A stretch of DNA of 26,998 nt from Bacillota bacterium (lineage in GTDB: Bacteria > Bacillota > Clostridia > Acetivibrionales > DSM-1351), in NCBI GenBank assembly GCA_023416275.1, contig JAEZIB010000089.1:1-26998 (forward strand), read 5' to 3'. Within the stretch, counting starts at the first letter, position 1; the number at the start of each line of letters is the position of its first letter. The notes under the pieces are model-generated. The model was not told the origin of the DNA. It saw only the letters and a program-made list of their open reading frames with translations, and did not search any database. Below, piece by piece: positions 1-7,411 of this stretch. A program made the translations under genes and the position numbers.

Positions 1-59
1 AGCTTATGGATGATATGATGCCGTGGTCAGAAAGAGTACAGAACGAATGTAAAAATTAA
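1..59 (+). CDS. C-terminal end of a transposase, probably IS66 family (partial)
   Basis: The frame starting at base 3 is open from the window edge to TAA at 57-59 and gives an 18-residue tail containing MDDMMPWSERVQNEC. A PWS/PWN motif followed by a short basic tail is what I expect at the end of IS66 transposases in Firmicutes, and the terminator and inverted-repeat end just downstream agree. Nothing catalytic is visible in so short a piece, so identity rests mainly on context. The gene belongs to the insertion sequence whose right end lies at 126. Confidence 0.5.
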   Translation, partial: LMDDMMPWSERVQNECKN

Positions 60-65
60 TTTTAG

Positions 66-103
66 ATAACAAAAGCTCGGTTATGCCGAGCTTTTGTTAT
101 TTT
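66..103 (+). terminator. Rho-independent terminator of the IS transposase
   Basis: A perfect 15 bp stem (66-80 against 86-100) with a 5 nt loop TTATG, ending in TTTT. It begins 7 bp after the transposase stop codon. Confidence 0.85.
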
Positions 104-116
104 ACACATTGTAATT

Positions 117-126
117 AAGCGCTTAC
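117..126 (+). repeat. Terminal inverted repeat tip of the IS66-like element
   Basis: AAGCGCTTAC reads as GTAAGCGCTT inward from the element end, matching the GTAAGCG start common to IS66-family termini. It marks the junction with the interrupted gene at 127. Confidence 0.5.
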
Positions 127-267
127 AAAGTATTACCTCCTGAATCTTCCGATTTAATTCATCAACTTGACGATATACAAGGAAATTACTTAGTTGGTTA
201 TCAAAAATATTTTTATAAACAAGGTTTTTCAGATTGTAAGATTATGTTTAATTTATTACATAAATAA
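127..267 (+). pseudogene. 3' remnant of a small gene interrupted by the IS element (DUF6809-like?)
   Basis: An open frame runs from the IS boundary to TAA at 265-267 and encodes about 46 residues, starting KVLPPESSDLIHQLDD and containing YFYKQGFSDCKIMFNLL. It has no usable start codon or ribosome binding site, because the insertion sequence sits where the N-terminal half should be. The pattern of an LPPE-type stretch, an acidic helix and then a YF..GF-type segment resembles the C-terminal half of short clostridial proteins of the DUF6809 type, but this is a weak assignment. It is best read as a gene broken by IS66 insertion. Confidence 0.45.
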
Positions 268-523
268 TCTGGTAGCATTTTTTATGACTTAACATGAAAT
301 AAACTGATATCGTATATCTTATCGATACAAAACAGAGATATCAATGGTTTAAGGCACATGCCTACAATTAAGCTATTTCTTAGGCTCTACAAAGCAGTAA
401 TATCAATGCTTTCAATTTTGCAAAATTCAGAACACTCGTTCGTTCAATAACATTGATATTTGTTTATATGTGAATAAATTGCTCGATTAACCTATGTCAC
501 CCTGCTCTTATTCTTAAAACCTA
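268..523. other. Non-coding stretch with repeated ATATCAATG sites
   Basis: I see no gene here. The nine-base string ATATCAATG occurs at 338-346 and 400-408 and in inverted form (CATTGATAT) at 451-459. They may be protein binding sites or chance in AT-rich DNA. The stretch follows the 3' end of the minus-strand gene at 524 and contains no convincing U-tailed terminator. Confidence 0.3.
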
Positions 524-1255
524 CTACTTGTATATAATTGGCATTTCTTCGTTTTTACTTAAAATATCAAGAACCTCATCATAATTGCTAATAAACGTTT
601 TTAAAGTAATATTCATATCAAAAAAAATAAATAAATGTTCTTTATCCAAAACTGGATGCTTGTCAAATCTAGCAATAGAAATTTTATTAATATGTGACCC
701 CATTGTTACACCCCAAAAGTTAGGATGGCAATATTCACATAAGTCATCATAAGAATTACGATAAATTTTATCCTTATTAGAACTCTTCTTTCTATATATA
801 TCATCCGCTGCATCAATTAAAGTCATAACGCTTATTGGCTCAGGAACATTTTCATTTTTTTCTATTATGTTTGAATCTCTAGTTCCTAACCATAGCCTTT
901 TAATATCCATTTCAAGCTGCTGATATGAAATATTCTTACTATAATAACTATTTAACCTCTTAAGGAAATAAGATATCGCTCCTGTAACCTCAAAATGTGC
1001 TCGTGTAACTAAAAATGCCATCAGAGCATTTTCTGAATTAATTGACGTAATAAATCCTTCAAATAATGCATTTGAACGATATAAAACGGATTGAATATAA
1101 TGAAATCCATTATGACCTATTGCTCTTTGAGGTCTTGGAGTTTGAGGTTTTGTTTTTTTTACATATCGTACCGCATACTTTTCATAGTATTTTTCGATTT
1201 CCACCATTTCTGCTCTAAAATTTTCATACTGTCTTTTTATTCTTTCATCAAACAT
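524..1255 (-). CDS. DUF5677/HEPN-like all-helical protein, unknown function
   Basis: A 243-residue soluble protein predicted to be mostly helical. Two stretches stand out: TRAHFE around residues 84-89 and YDDLCEYCHPN around 169-179. An R..E-containing helix followed by a conserved Y..L.EY.HPN motif is typical of DUF5677-type proteins, many of which occur in defence and mobile regions. The His at about 177 would be the counterpart of the conserved histidine. The N-terminal 40 residues are basic and coiled-coil-like. The start is supported by GGAG six bases upstream of ATG. The gene lies 24 bp behind a four-helix membrane protein on the same strand, so the two are probably one operon. Function is not known; a defence or toxin-like role is inference from context and family resemblance. 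Confidence 0.6.
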   Translation of the reverse strand: MFDERIKRQYENFRAEMVEIEKYYEKYAVRYVKKTKPQTPRPQRAIGHNGFHYIQSVLYRSNALFEGFITSINSENALMAFLVTRAHFEVTGAISYFLKRLNSYYSKNISYQQLEMDIKRLWLGTRDSNIIEKNENVPEPISVMTLIDAADDIYRKKSSNKDKIYRNSYDDLCEYCHPNFWGVTMGSHINKISIARFDKHPVLDKEHLFIFFDMNITLKTFISNYDEVLDILSKNEEMPIIYK

Positions 1256-1279
1256 TTTTAGCTCCGCTATTTAAATTAT

Positions 1280-1975
1280 TTATTTTAAAAAATTTTCCAA
1301 AAGTATATCTTCTAAAATGTTAATTATTTTATAAATCTTAGCATTTCTTCTATTAAATAACTCACTTATTTCATCTACAATTATTTTTTTGATGAAGAAA
1401 TATATAGCTATAATAAATCCCACTATAACCGAATACATTACTGCTTGATTAAAGTAGTCATCAAGATTCTTATTAGCTGAAAAATCCTTTATAATGTATT
1501 GAGTCCAAACCGTCACTAATATAGTTATGAATATGCTAGGAATCACAAATTTGTTTTGATTTTTGTTATTTACTCTTTTATTTAATAATGTAATTAGAAA
1601 TTGTATCTTTTGCTCACTATAATAATCTAAATCTTTAAGCTTAACTAACATTGATGCTCTAACTCCGACTTTTATTATGTCATTTTTAAAATTTACTTTA
1701 TCTTTTTTCAAACTAAGATTTTTAGCAGATAAATCTACCAGTATTTTATTCTTAAGTTTTAGAATTAGTATGTATGTTATAATAGAAATAATGAATAAAG
1801 TAAACAGAGCGAAATTCATCCTAATATTTTTAAAATATTTAGCACTAGATAGTTCCAGTAGTACAAATGTAGCAATTGCTAAACTAACCCATAAATATAG
1901 CAAAGCTTTTAACTTTTTATTTGCAATATCATTAATATCTAATACATTAATATAATATTCTATTATTTTATCCAT
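1280..1975 (-). CDS. Four-helix membrane protein of unknown function
   Basis: A 231-residue protein with four predicted membrane segments: about residues 22-42, 52-74, 143-162 and 177-197. Between the second and third lies a basic, Lys-rich cytoplasmic loop of about 65 residues, and the protein ends in an amphipathic helical tail. I recognise no domain. The start has GAGG four to five bases before ATG, and a promoter with 17 bp spacing sits at 2030-2058. It is the first gene of a probable two-gene operon with the DUF5677-like protein 24 bp downstream, so a membrane partner or effector role is possible but unproven. Confidence 0.65.
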   Translation of the reverse strand: MDKIIEYYINVLDINDIANKKLKALLYLWVSLAIATFVLLELSSAKYFKNIRMNFALFTLFIISIITYILILKLKNKILVDLSAKNLSLKKDKVNFKNDIIKVGVRASMLVKLKDLDYYSEQKIQFLITLLNKRVNNKNQNKFVIPSIFITILVTVWTQYIIKDFSANKNLDDYFNQAVMYSVIVGFIIAIYFFIKKIIVDEISELFNRRNAKIYKIINILEDILLENFLK

Positions 1976-2029
1976 ATATCCTCACTCAATATAAAGTAAA
2001 AATCACTAATTAATTATGTTCTGTGATTT

Positions 2030-2058
2030 ATTTTATCATATATTGTTATTTTTAACAA
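2030..2058 (-). promoter_or_regulatory. Promoter of the 1975-524 operon
   Basis: On the minus strand, TTGTTA (2058-2053) and TAAAAT (2035-2030) are separated by 17 bp, upstream of the membrane protein start at 1975. Both boxes are close to consensus. Confidence 0.55.
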
Positions 2059-2076
2059 AACTTTATATTATAAAGA

Positions 2077-2192
2077 TTCTAACAAATCTTCTAACACCTT
2101 TTTGAAATTTTCTAACCATCATGGTATAAGTGTTTGAAAACATATACATAAAATCAAGCCATGAAAACGGCTTGTTTAAAGGGTTTGAATAA
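2077..2192. repeat. 115 bp direct repeat, copy A1
   Basis: A block of about 115 bp repeated with roughly 80-85% identity at 4606-4721, in the same orientation. It begins with three TTCTAAC strings (2077, 2089, 2110), spaced 12 and 21 bp, close to one and two helical turns. It ends with the hairpin CAAGCC/GGCTTG and the string AAAGGGTTTGAATAA. In the other copy the hairpin is AAGCCT/AGGCTT, so the stem is kept while loop and closing pairs differ. The rest of the intergenic stretch 1976-2482 holds a minus-strand promoter and no other gene I can support. Confidence 0.8.
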
Positions 2193-2482
2193 CCTAAAAT
2201 AATAAGAGCTATGGTTTAAAATAAGTAGCTACTTGCATATACAAAATTCATATTACATGCTTATCCGACTTATACAAGTGTCATATGTTTAGGTATGTTA
2301 AAACTGGATTTATATGATAAAATATTATTTGCAAGAAAGTTTATGATGGTGGTCAATAATGCTAGCGAATATTAAGTTTTACTTGATATTATTATTTGCC
2401 ATAGTACTATTCTAATTGCTTTTTTCAAAAAGTTGATATCAATAAAGCTAAATAACACATTATTTAAAACATAGGGGGCTAT

Positions 2483-3547
2483 ATGAAGAAATATGAACAT
2501 CAACCAATCTCTTCTCTTTTATTGGGACGGGCTCATTTATATGAAATAGTAATTACAGCAATCTTTATGGGATTTGGAATTAGCTTGATTGTAAGTAGTA
2601 TAACATTATTTAATAAATTTGAAGCCTTTTGGGGTCTTTGCACTGGTTTAATAATAAGTGTTGTTTCACTGATATTTATAGGAATTAGAATTTTAGGTCG
2701 ACGAAATGGAGATTATGTTTTTAACGGCTTTTTTATACTTAATGAGAAACAAAACAAGATAATTAGTATAGACACATATAAATTTGCTAATAACCTGAGT
2801 TGTTACCTAATAGATGCATTTGCTGAAAATAAGGTATTAGAACACATATGGAACTCAGAACCTTTGAGATTACAGGATGAACAAAATGAATCAAAAAATC
2901 GTTCCATAAATATAATCAGAGAAGCCATAGAATACTACTTGCTAGATAGTCTTTTTTCACATCTTATAAGTTTTTTTGGGTATCCTGCAGAACATAAAAA
3001 AAACATTTCGGTATATGAGAGAGATAATATACCAAGTACATTACTTAAAAACAGATTCTTAGATTTATTTTCAAAACCAATGTGCGATAGAGAAAACTTT
3101 ATAGGTATAGAGGAGACAATAGAAGAAGATTCTGTTCCCTTTATTTTAGAGGCTAATGGAGCAGTTTATAGAAAGTTTTTATTGGTATTACCATATAAAA
3201 GTATTGTTCAGAAAAAAGATAATGAAATAATTATAAAAACTAGAAGATTTACATTAAATATGAATGTATTATTTGACGGCTGTAATACTTCATTGCCAGA
3301 GGGCTTCCTTGAACACTTTTTGTCAATTGAAGGTTTCTATAATTTTTTATCTAATGTAATTTATAGTGTTAATATAAAAATTTCAGTAAAATTTAAACTC
3401 AGTTCGATTTTCTCACCATATGGATGGGAGGATTATAATTGGATAGATTCTTTTTTAGATAGACTTAATAATGATATTTCTAAAGATGAGTTTTTTAAAA
3501 GAATAAATTGGAATACAGTTTATACAATTATAAAGTGTATGAGGTAA
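2483..3547 (+). CDS. Protein with two N-terminal membrane helices and a large soluble domain, unknown
   Basis: A 354-residue protein. Two membrane segments lie near the N-terminus (about 22-44 and 50-70), leaving a soluble region of about 280 residues, probably cytoplasmic. That region is rich in Lys, Glu and aromatic residues. I recognise no catalytic motif. The start is well supported by GGGGG six to seven bases upstream of ATG. The gene is opposite in direction to the operon on its left and lies between two copies of a 115 bp repeat, together with another membrane protein gene. A 2TM-plus-soluble-domain architecture occurs in several phage-defence effectors and in signalling proteins, but nothing here allows a choice. 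Confidence 0.65.
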   Translation: MKKYEHQPISSLLLGRAHLYEIVITAIFMGFGISLIVSSITLFNKFEAFWGLCTGLIISVVSLIFIGIRILGRRNGDYVFNGFFILNEKQNKIISIDTYKFANNLSCYLIDAFAENKVLEHIWNSEPLRLQDEQNESKNRSINIIREAIEYYLLDSLFSHLISFFGYPAEHKKNISVYERDNIPSTLLKNRFLDLFSKPMCDRENFIGIEETIEEDSVPFILEANGAVYRKFLLVLPYKSIVQKKDNEIIIKTRRFTLNMNVLFDGCNTSLPEGFLEHFLSIEGFYNFLSNVIYSVNIKISVKFKLSSIFSPYGWEDYNWIDSFLDRLNNDISKDEFFKRINWNTVYTIIKCMR

Positions 3548-3884
3548 TCTGTCTAAAATCGATTTAAAGCGAGTATTTTCTTCGTTGAATTATAATTTCT
3601 ACGCAAAAAAATCATAGGGTTTAAATCGATATTAGAAGGTTATCAGCATTGAATAAATCGTGAATTTTATATCAAATGATAGCCATTATCAATTAAGTGT
3701 TTCTAAATTAAAACTCATAATAATTGAATACCTGTCTATATCACTCTTATTGATAACATATATGGTAAATGATACAATTAGCTAAATGATTTTACGAAAA
3801 ATACATCATATAAAAACTATTCTGGTTCTGTGAAGCTATCAGTCTGACATATATAATTACTATTAAAAGTGAGGTACTCAGAAA
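3548..3884. other. Non-coding gap with a long-armed inverted repeat
   Basis: No gene is supported. ATCGATTTAAA at 3558-3568 and its exact complement TTTAAATCGAT at 3620-3630 form an 11 bp inverted repeat just after the stop codon of the upstream gene. It has a 51 nt loop and no T-run, so it is not a standard terminator. The rest is AT-rich leader DNA before the gene at 3885. Confidence 0.4.
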
Positions 3885-4547
3885 ATGGGAAAAGAACGAA
3901 AGTATAACATAGGCAGGAATTTATCTCTCTTGTATGCAGTATATGCTCTTTTAAGCTTGTTTTTTAACGTGAGTGTTTTAGGAACGTTGTTTCTTATTAT
4001 AATATTTCCATTGATACTGGTATATTTGAATAAGTTACTTAACAAAGAATATTTGTACTTCCATAAACGTATTTTTATAATTACTATAATAATAATGATT
4101 TTTAGTTCACTTGCACCAATAGTTGGAACGGCTGTATTATCAACAATAGTTGACTTATCTGCACTTTCTAGTTTACCAAGCGGTAACATGCCAAATCAAA
4201 ATATTGTAGTAGCCTTTGCAAATTCTACAAGCATACTATTACTGGCTAGAGGAATAGCTTTACTAACATTAAGTATTTTGCTAATAAACAAATTCAGGAG
4301 GTTTAGAATATCATTAAAAGTAGCATCTCTATGCTTAGGTATACTAGGAATACATACTATTGCTGTAAGTATGATTGGTTTATTTCCTAAACTGCTTATA
4401 ATATTATCTCATAAGGCATCCATGGCTATAATTAGTATCCTTAAGTATTCAATGCCGATTATATTCTTTATTTTGTTTTGTAGTTTGTTTTGGGAGTTTA
4501 AAAGTGGAAGGCTTACAAATAACGAAGAACCAATAGAAAATTCTTGA
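3885..4547 (+). CDS. Polytopic membrane protein of unknown function
   Basis: A 220-residue, very hydrophobic protein with five to six predicted membrane segments (about 13-28, 30-47, 64-88, 110-133, 143-166 and 172-203), joined by short basic loops such as KFRRFR. The C-terminal tail is acidic and soluble. No transporter or enzyme signature is visible. A GAGG about ten bases before ATG is a fair ribosome binding site. It follows the 2TM protein by 337 bp on the same strand, too far for tight coupling. The 115 bp repeat copy A2 begins 59 bp after its stop, so the two + strand genes together form the interval between the repeats. Confidence 0.6.
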   Translation: MGKERKYNIGRNLSLLYAVYALLSLFFNVSVLGTLFLIIIFPLILVYLNKLLNKEYLYFHKRIFIITIIIMIFSSLAPIVGTAVLSTIVDLSALSSLPSGNMPNQNIVVAFANSTSILLLARGIALLTLSILLINKFRRFRISLKVASLCLGILGIHTIAVSMIGLFPKLLIILSHKASMAIISILKYSMPIIFFILFCSLFWEFKSGRLTNNEEPIENS

Positions 4548-4605
4548 TAACTGCAGAACTAACAACTTCACACATTTAAAACTTTCACATATAGAGGTAT
4601 CATTA

Positions 4606-4721
4606 TTTCTAACAAATCTTCTAACACTTTTTAAAATTTTCTAACCATTATGACATAAGTGTTTGTAAACAAATACATAAAAATAAGCCTTGTATCAGGC
4701 TTAAATAAAGGGTTTGAATAA
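4606..4721. repeat. 115 bp direct repeat, copy A2
   Basis: Second copy of the block at 2077-2192. TTCTAAC occurs at 4607, 4619 and 4639 (12 and 20 bp apart). The hairpin AAGCCT/AGGCTT occupies the same place as in copy A1, with a different loop. The end string AAAGGGTTTGAATAA is identical. It lies downstream of the membrane protein gene ending at 4547. Confidence 0.8.
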
Positions 4722-4903
4722 TGAAAGATATAGCTAAATAATCTTAAATAATAAATGAAGCGTAACTCTGGAAATCGTGTGACCATTAGTTATAGTCCTG
4801 CTTACATCAAAAGATAACGCAATATAATTTATTTACTTTTTTTTATAATTAATTTACATAATTTTTCCTAAATAAAAAATATTGATAAAACGCAAAAAAT
4901 ATA

Positions 4904-4932
4904 TTGACACATGTTTGTAACCAGCGTATAAT
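4904..4932 (+). promoter_or_regulatory. Perfect consensus promoter of a small hairpin RNA
   Basis: TTGACA at 4904-4909 and TATAAT at 4927-4932 with 17 bp between them, an exact match to the sigma-70/sigma-A consensus. No coding sequence follows on this strand; the transcript would start near 4938-4939, at the first bases of a hairpin. Confidence 0.85.
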
Positions 4933-4937
4933 ATAAT

Positions 4938-4997
4938 ACCACAAATTTGTCAATTTATTAATATACTAGATTTATTGACATATTTGTGGTATTTTTT
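4938..4997 (+). ncRNA. Predicted ~60 nt hairpin RNA with its own terminator
   Basis: Arms 4936-4954 and 4974-4992 (ATACCACAAATTTGTCAAT and its near complement) pair over 19 bp with one mismatch around a 19 nt AT-rich loop. Six T residues follow at 4992-4997. With the consensus promoter just upstream, the whole transcript would be little more than the hairpin. The terminator overlaps the stop codon of the convergent helicase gene (4996-4998). It could be an antisense or decoy RNA, a stop for read-through, or an RNA polymerase-primed single-strand replication start. No family is recognised. Confidence 0.6.
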
Positions 4998-6615
4998 ATA
5001 ATCTGGATATAATCCAATACCTATAGCTTTTCTTTATCTTATTAATAGTTTTACTAGAATTTTTACTATCAATAGTAAATGGAATATCTAACAACTGAAA
5101 CAATTGTTTAATTTTATTCATTGTTAGTCCTCTATCTTTATGACCGCCATTTAAATTAGTAATCATAGCTTTTAGTTCTGGTGTGATTAATAAACTAATC
5201 AGTTCTTCTTGTTGTTCCTCTAATAGTTTTATTTTATTATCTGCAAACTCTCCTAAGTATTTTATTAGGTCTTCAGCTTTTTTATTAATAATTTTAGCAT
5301 CAGGAACATTTAAAAGCCAATTATCACTATCATATTGTAAACCCAATAAATTTAGTTGTTCAAAAATATATGCCAACTTACCCTTTTTGAATCTCTGTAT
5401 CATATATCCACAATACTCAATTTGCTTGACCAGATTATTGTAACCAATTTCATTAACACTCCATCCACCTTCAGGAGACTGATAAAATAGATTCTCTGGT
5501 AACTTTTTATGGTCATTATTATATTTTATTTTAAACTTAACAGGGTCTAGCCTGTATAACTCTATTTTTTCCATTTGCTTATTAAGATTTTTATCTAATA
5601 GTGTCTTAAAAGTCTTTTTACCTCTGCTATGTATATAGAGATTAACATTCTGAGCATCATTTATATTTATTCTCTTTCTGCCTAGCATTTGGATGAAATC
5701 AATTTTATTTAATGTGATTATAACTATATTGGTTAATAATTCATCTTTAACATTAACCCCGTTATCCAGTGCTTTGGTGGCTATTACACATTTACAAGAA
5801 AACTTTTGTGTTAAAATAATCTCTTGTAAAATTTCTTCATCCATTTCTCTTCCATTGTTTTGGCTGCATATAAATTTACAGTCATTAATTTTACTTTGAA
5901 TTTCCTTTGCATTATCAATAGAGTTAATATATATCATCCACTTATTCCCACTATCATCATTATTGATTGTATTAATTAGATTTTCATAGTCATTGAAATA
6001 GTAAGCATTAACATATGAATAATCTCTACCAGTAGAATAATCAACAATATTGGAATTATTATTTTTGGCATATACTTTTTTAATATCACCAGAGACAGTA
6101 TCCATGTTAGCTGATAAATATATCATAATGCTCTGATTAATAACCCTAGGAAAATAGTTATTATAAAAGTATTGTATCTTGCCAACAAATGATGAATCGT
6201 GATTTATGTACTGAACTTCATCCATGATAATGTAATCATAATAAGAATCAATCAATTCATTCTGAGCATCAGCATTATATATTTCTCTAATTTTGTAATT
6301 CTGTATTTTATGATAAGTCATAATAGTACATTTTCCTATTTGTTCTAATTTATCTATTGCTTCCATATCATAACTAGATAAATCTATTCCCTGAGCTTCT
6401 GCAATGTCTAATTTCACTTGCCTCTTCAAATTTATACGATTGCATATATATAACATTGTTTTCTTATTTTCTATACAATAGCTTAATAATGTACGTTCCA
6501 CAAAATATGATTTTCCCGTTCCAGTTTGACAATCAATAAATATTCCTGTTCCTGACTTCCATTTTTTAAATTCGTCTCCAATAACATTAGATACCCATTC
6601 TAATTTTAGTTGCAT
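4996..6615 (-). CDS. DEAD/DEAH-type helicase-like ATPase of the mobile region
   Basis: A 539-residue superfamily 2 helicase-like protein. Motif I is QTGTGKS at residues 30-36, motif II is DEVQ at 132-135 within IIMDEVQ, and motif III reads SAN (168-170) instead of the usual SAT. The second RecA-like domain ends with VIATKALDNGVNV and QMLGRKR, matching motifs V and VI (Q..GR..R). The remaining 200 residues are Lys-rich, probably helical, with no domain I recognise. GGGGAG lies seven bases before ATG. The protein should couple ATP hydrolysis to nucleic acid remodelling; whether it serves element replication, transfer or defence cannot be read from the sequence. The stop codon is overlapped by the terminator of a convergent small RNA. 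Confidence 0.75.
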   Translation of the reverse strand: MQLKLEWVSNVIGDEFKKWKSGTGIFIDCQTGTGKSYFVERTLLSYCIENKKTMLYICNRINLKRQVKLDIAEAQGIDLSSYDMEAIDKLEQIGKCTIMTYHKIQNYKIREIYNADAQNELIDSYYDYIIMDEVQYINHDSSFVGKIQYFYNNYFPRVINQSIMIYLSANMDTVSGDIKKVYAKNNNSNIVDYSTGRDYSYVNAYYFNDYENLINTINNDDSGNKWMIYINSIDNAKEIQSKINDCKFICSQNNGREMDEEILQEIILTQKFSCKCVIATKALDNGVNVKDELLTNIVIITLNKIDFIQMLGRKRININDAQNVNLYIHSRGKKTFKTLLDKNLNKQMEKIELYRLDPVKFKIKYNNDHKKLPENLFYQSPEGGWSVNEIGYNNLVKQIEYCGYMIQRFKKGKLAYIFEQLNLLGLQYDSDNWLLNVPDAKIINKKAEDLIKYLGEFADNKIKLLEEQQEELISLLITPELKAMITNLNGGHKDRGLTMNKIKQLFQLLDIPFTIDSKNSSKTINKIKKSYRYWIISRL

Positions 6616-6706
6616 AGATGTTCTCCCCTATTTAATATGTTGTATTATTCTATATCTAGTACCATTATAATACAATTTATCCGATTTTTTAAGAATACAT
6701 CCACTT

Positions 6707-6734
6707 AAAAAACGCCCTCGTGGGTGAAGGCGTT
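6707..6734 (-). terminator. Terminator of the small anchored protein gene
   Basis: On the minus strand AACGCCTTC pairs with GAGGGCGTT (one G-T pair) around a 6 nt loop and is followed by a T-run. It lies 45 bp behind the stop at 6779. Confidence 0.75.
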
Positions 6735-6778
6735 AATGGTGTTTTTATCATCTTTTCAATATTTTGTTTTTATTATCA

Positions 6779-7234
6779 TTAATCTTTAATAATCTCTACA
6801 TCATATTTTGAAATTTCGTTTTTATTCTGTGTAGTTAAAACCTGAATAATTTTTACATCACCAGAATTAAGAGGTGTTTTTTGAGAATCTTCAGTATACA
6901 TTACAGAATTGTTTTTATCATAAAATGTGGCTCTTATATGCATAGAAATACTACTAACATTATTGTTTTTAACAGTACAATTTACTTTGTAAAACAAATC
7001 ATTATTGCTGCTTATTGTCTTTAAAATGGCAACTTTAGAGATATCAGCTTTAGACTCTTCACTTTTACTAGTGTTAATATCTTCAGTTATAATAAATTCG
7101 CCTTTAAAAGTGTCAAACAACTTATTATCAACTACTTTGTATCTATTTTCTACTATTTGAAATCCAATTGTACAAGTAATAAGTATGGAAGCAATGAGTA
7201 TACATATCCCTAAAAATTTTGATTTATTATCCAT
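6779..7234 (-). CDS. Small membrane-anchored protein with FxLYD-like domain
   Basis: A 151-residue protein with one N-terminal membrane segment (about residues 8-27) and no lipobox, so probably a signal anchor with the rest outside the cell. The region from about 65 to 145 has the pattern of FxLYD-type domains: a hydrophobic strand, then CTVKNNNVSSISMHIRATFYD, and later a stretch with SGD before the last strand. Such domains are common in surface proteins of Firmicutes and their ligands are mostly unknown. GGGGGG four bases before ATG supports the start. It is a single-gene unit with its own terminator. Confidence 0.6.
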   Translation of the reverse strand: MDNKSKFLGICILIASILITCTIGFQIVENRYKVVDNKLFDTFKGEFIITEDINTSKSEESKADISKVAILKTISSNNDLFYKVNCTVKNNNVSSISMHIRATFYDKNNSVMYTEDSQKTPLNSGDVKIIQVLTTQNKNEISKYDVEIIKD

Positions 7235-7264
7235 ATAACCCCCCTATTCACTATAATTCTTTCT

Positions 7265-7411
7265 CTATTTCCATAACTCATTCACTTTTTCTTCAATTCT
7301 TTGTTTCCGTTCTTCAGTCTAACTTGAATCTATAAATACATTACCATCAAAAATTTTAACCACATCGCCTTTTCTTGCACCAAGTGGTAATTTCTCTATT
7401 TTAATATTCTT
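7265..7411 (-). pseudogene. Broken DUF3006 gene fragment
   Basis: Read on the minus strand, the frame from 7411 to TAG at 7267-7265 gives KIEKLPLGARKGDVVKIFDG, then FIDSS, an in-frame TAG at 7321-7319, and TEERKQRIEEKVNELWK. The order of an LP-G---GDV strand and an ID--(E/T)E-RK-RI---LW helix is the signature of DUF3006 proteins, which are usually about 70-90 residues. The N-terminal half is missing (a TAA stop lies just upstream) and the internal TAG cuts the rest, so this is a decayed remnant. It lies directly behind the small gene ending at 7401. Confidence 0.6.

Larger units (their letters stand above)
1..126 (+). mobile_element. Right end of an IS66-family insertion sequence (partial)
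   Basis: Three signals fit together. The first is an open frame ending at 59 with the residues MMPWSERVQNEC, which look like an IS66 transposase C-terminus. The second is a strong terminator directly behind it. The third is AAGCGCTTAC at 117-126, whose reverse complement GTAAGCGCTT is the typical start of an IS66-family terminal inverted repeat. The element would therefore end at 126, and the next bases (AAAGTATT, 127-134) would be one copy of the 8 bp target duplication expected for the family. The left end and most of the transposase lie outside the window. Family assignment comes from memory of IS66 ends, without a search. Confidence 0.6.

Noticed and set aside
3878..4189. 103-codon minus-strand ORF opposite the polytopic membrane protein
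   Set aside because: The + strand frame has a longer reading frame, a ribosome site and membrane-protein composition; the opposite frame is its shadow.
2077..4721. CRISPR array from the TTCTAAC repeats
   Set aside because: The repeats are 7 bp with irregular short spacing and occur in two blocks 2.5 kb apart; there are no spacers and no cas genes.
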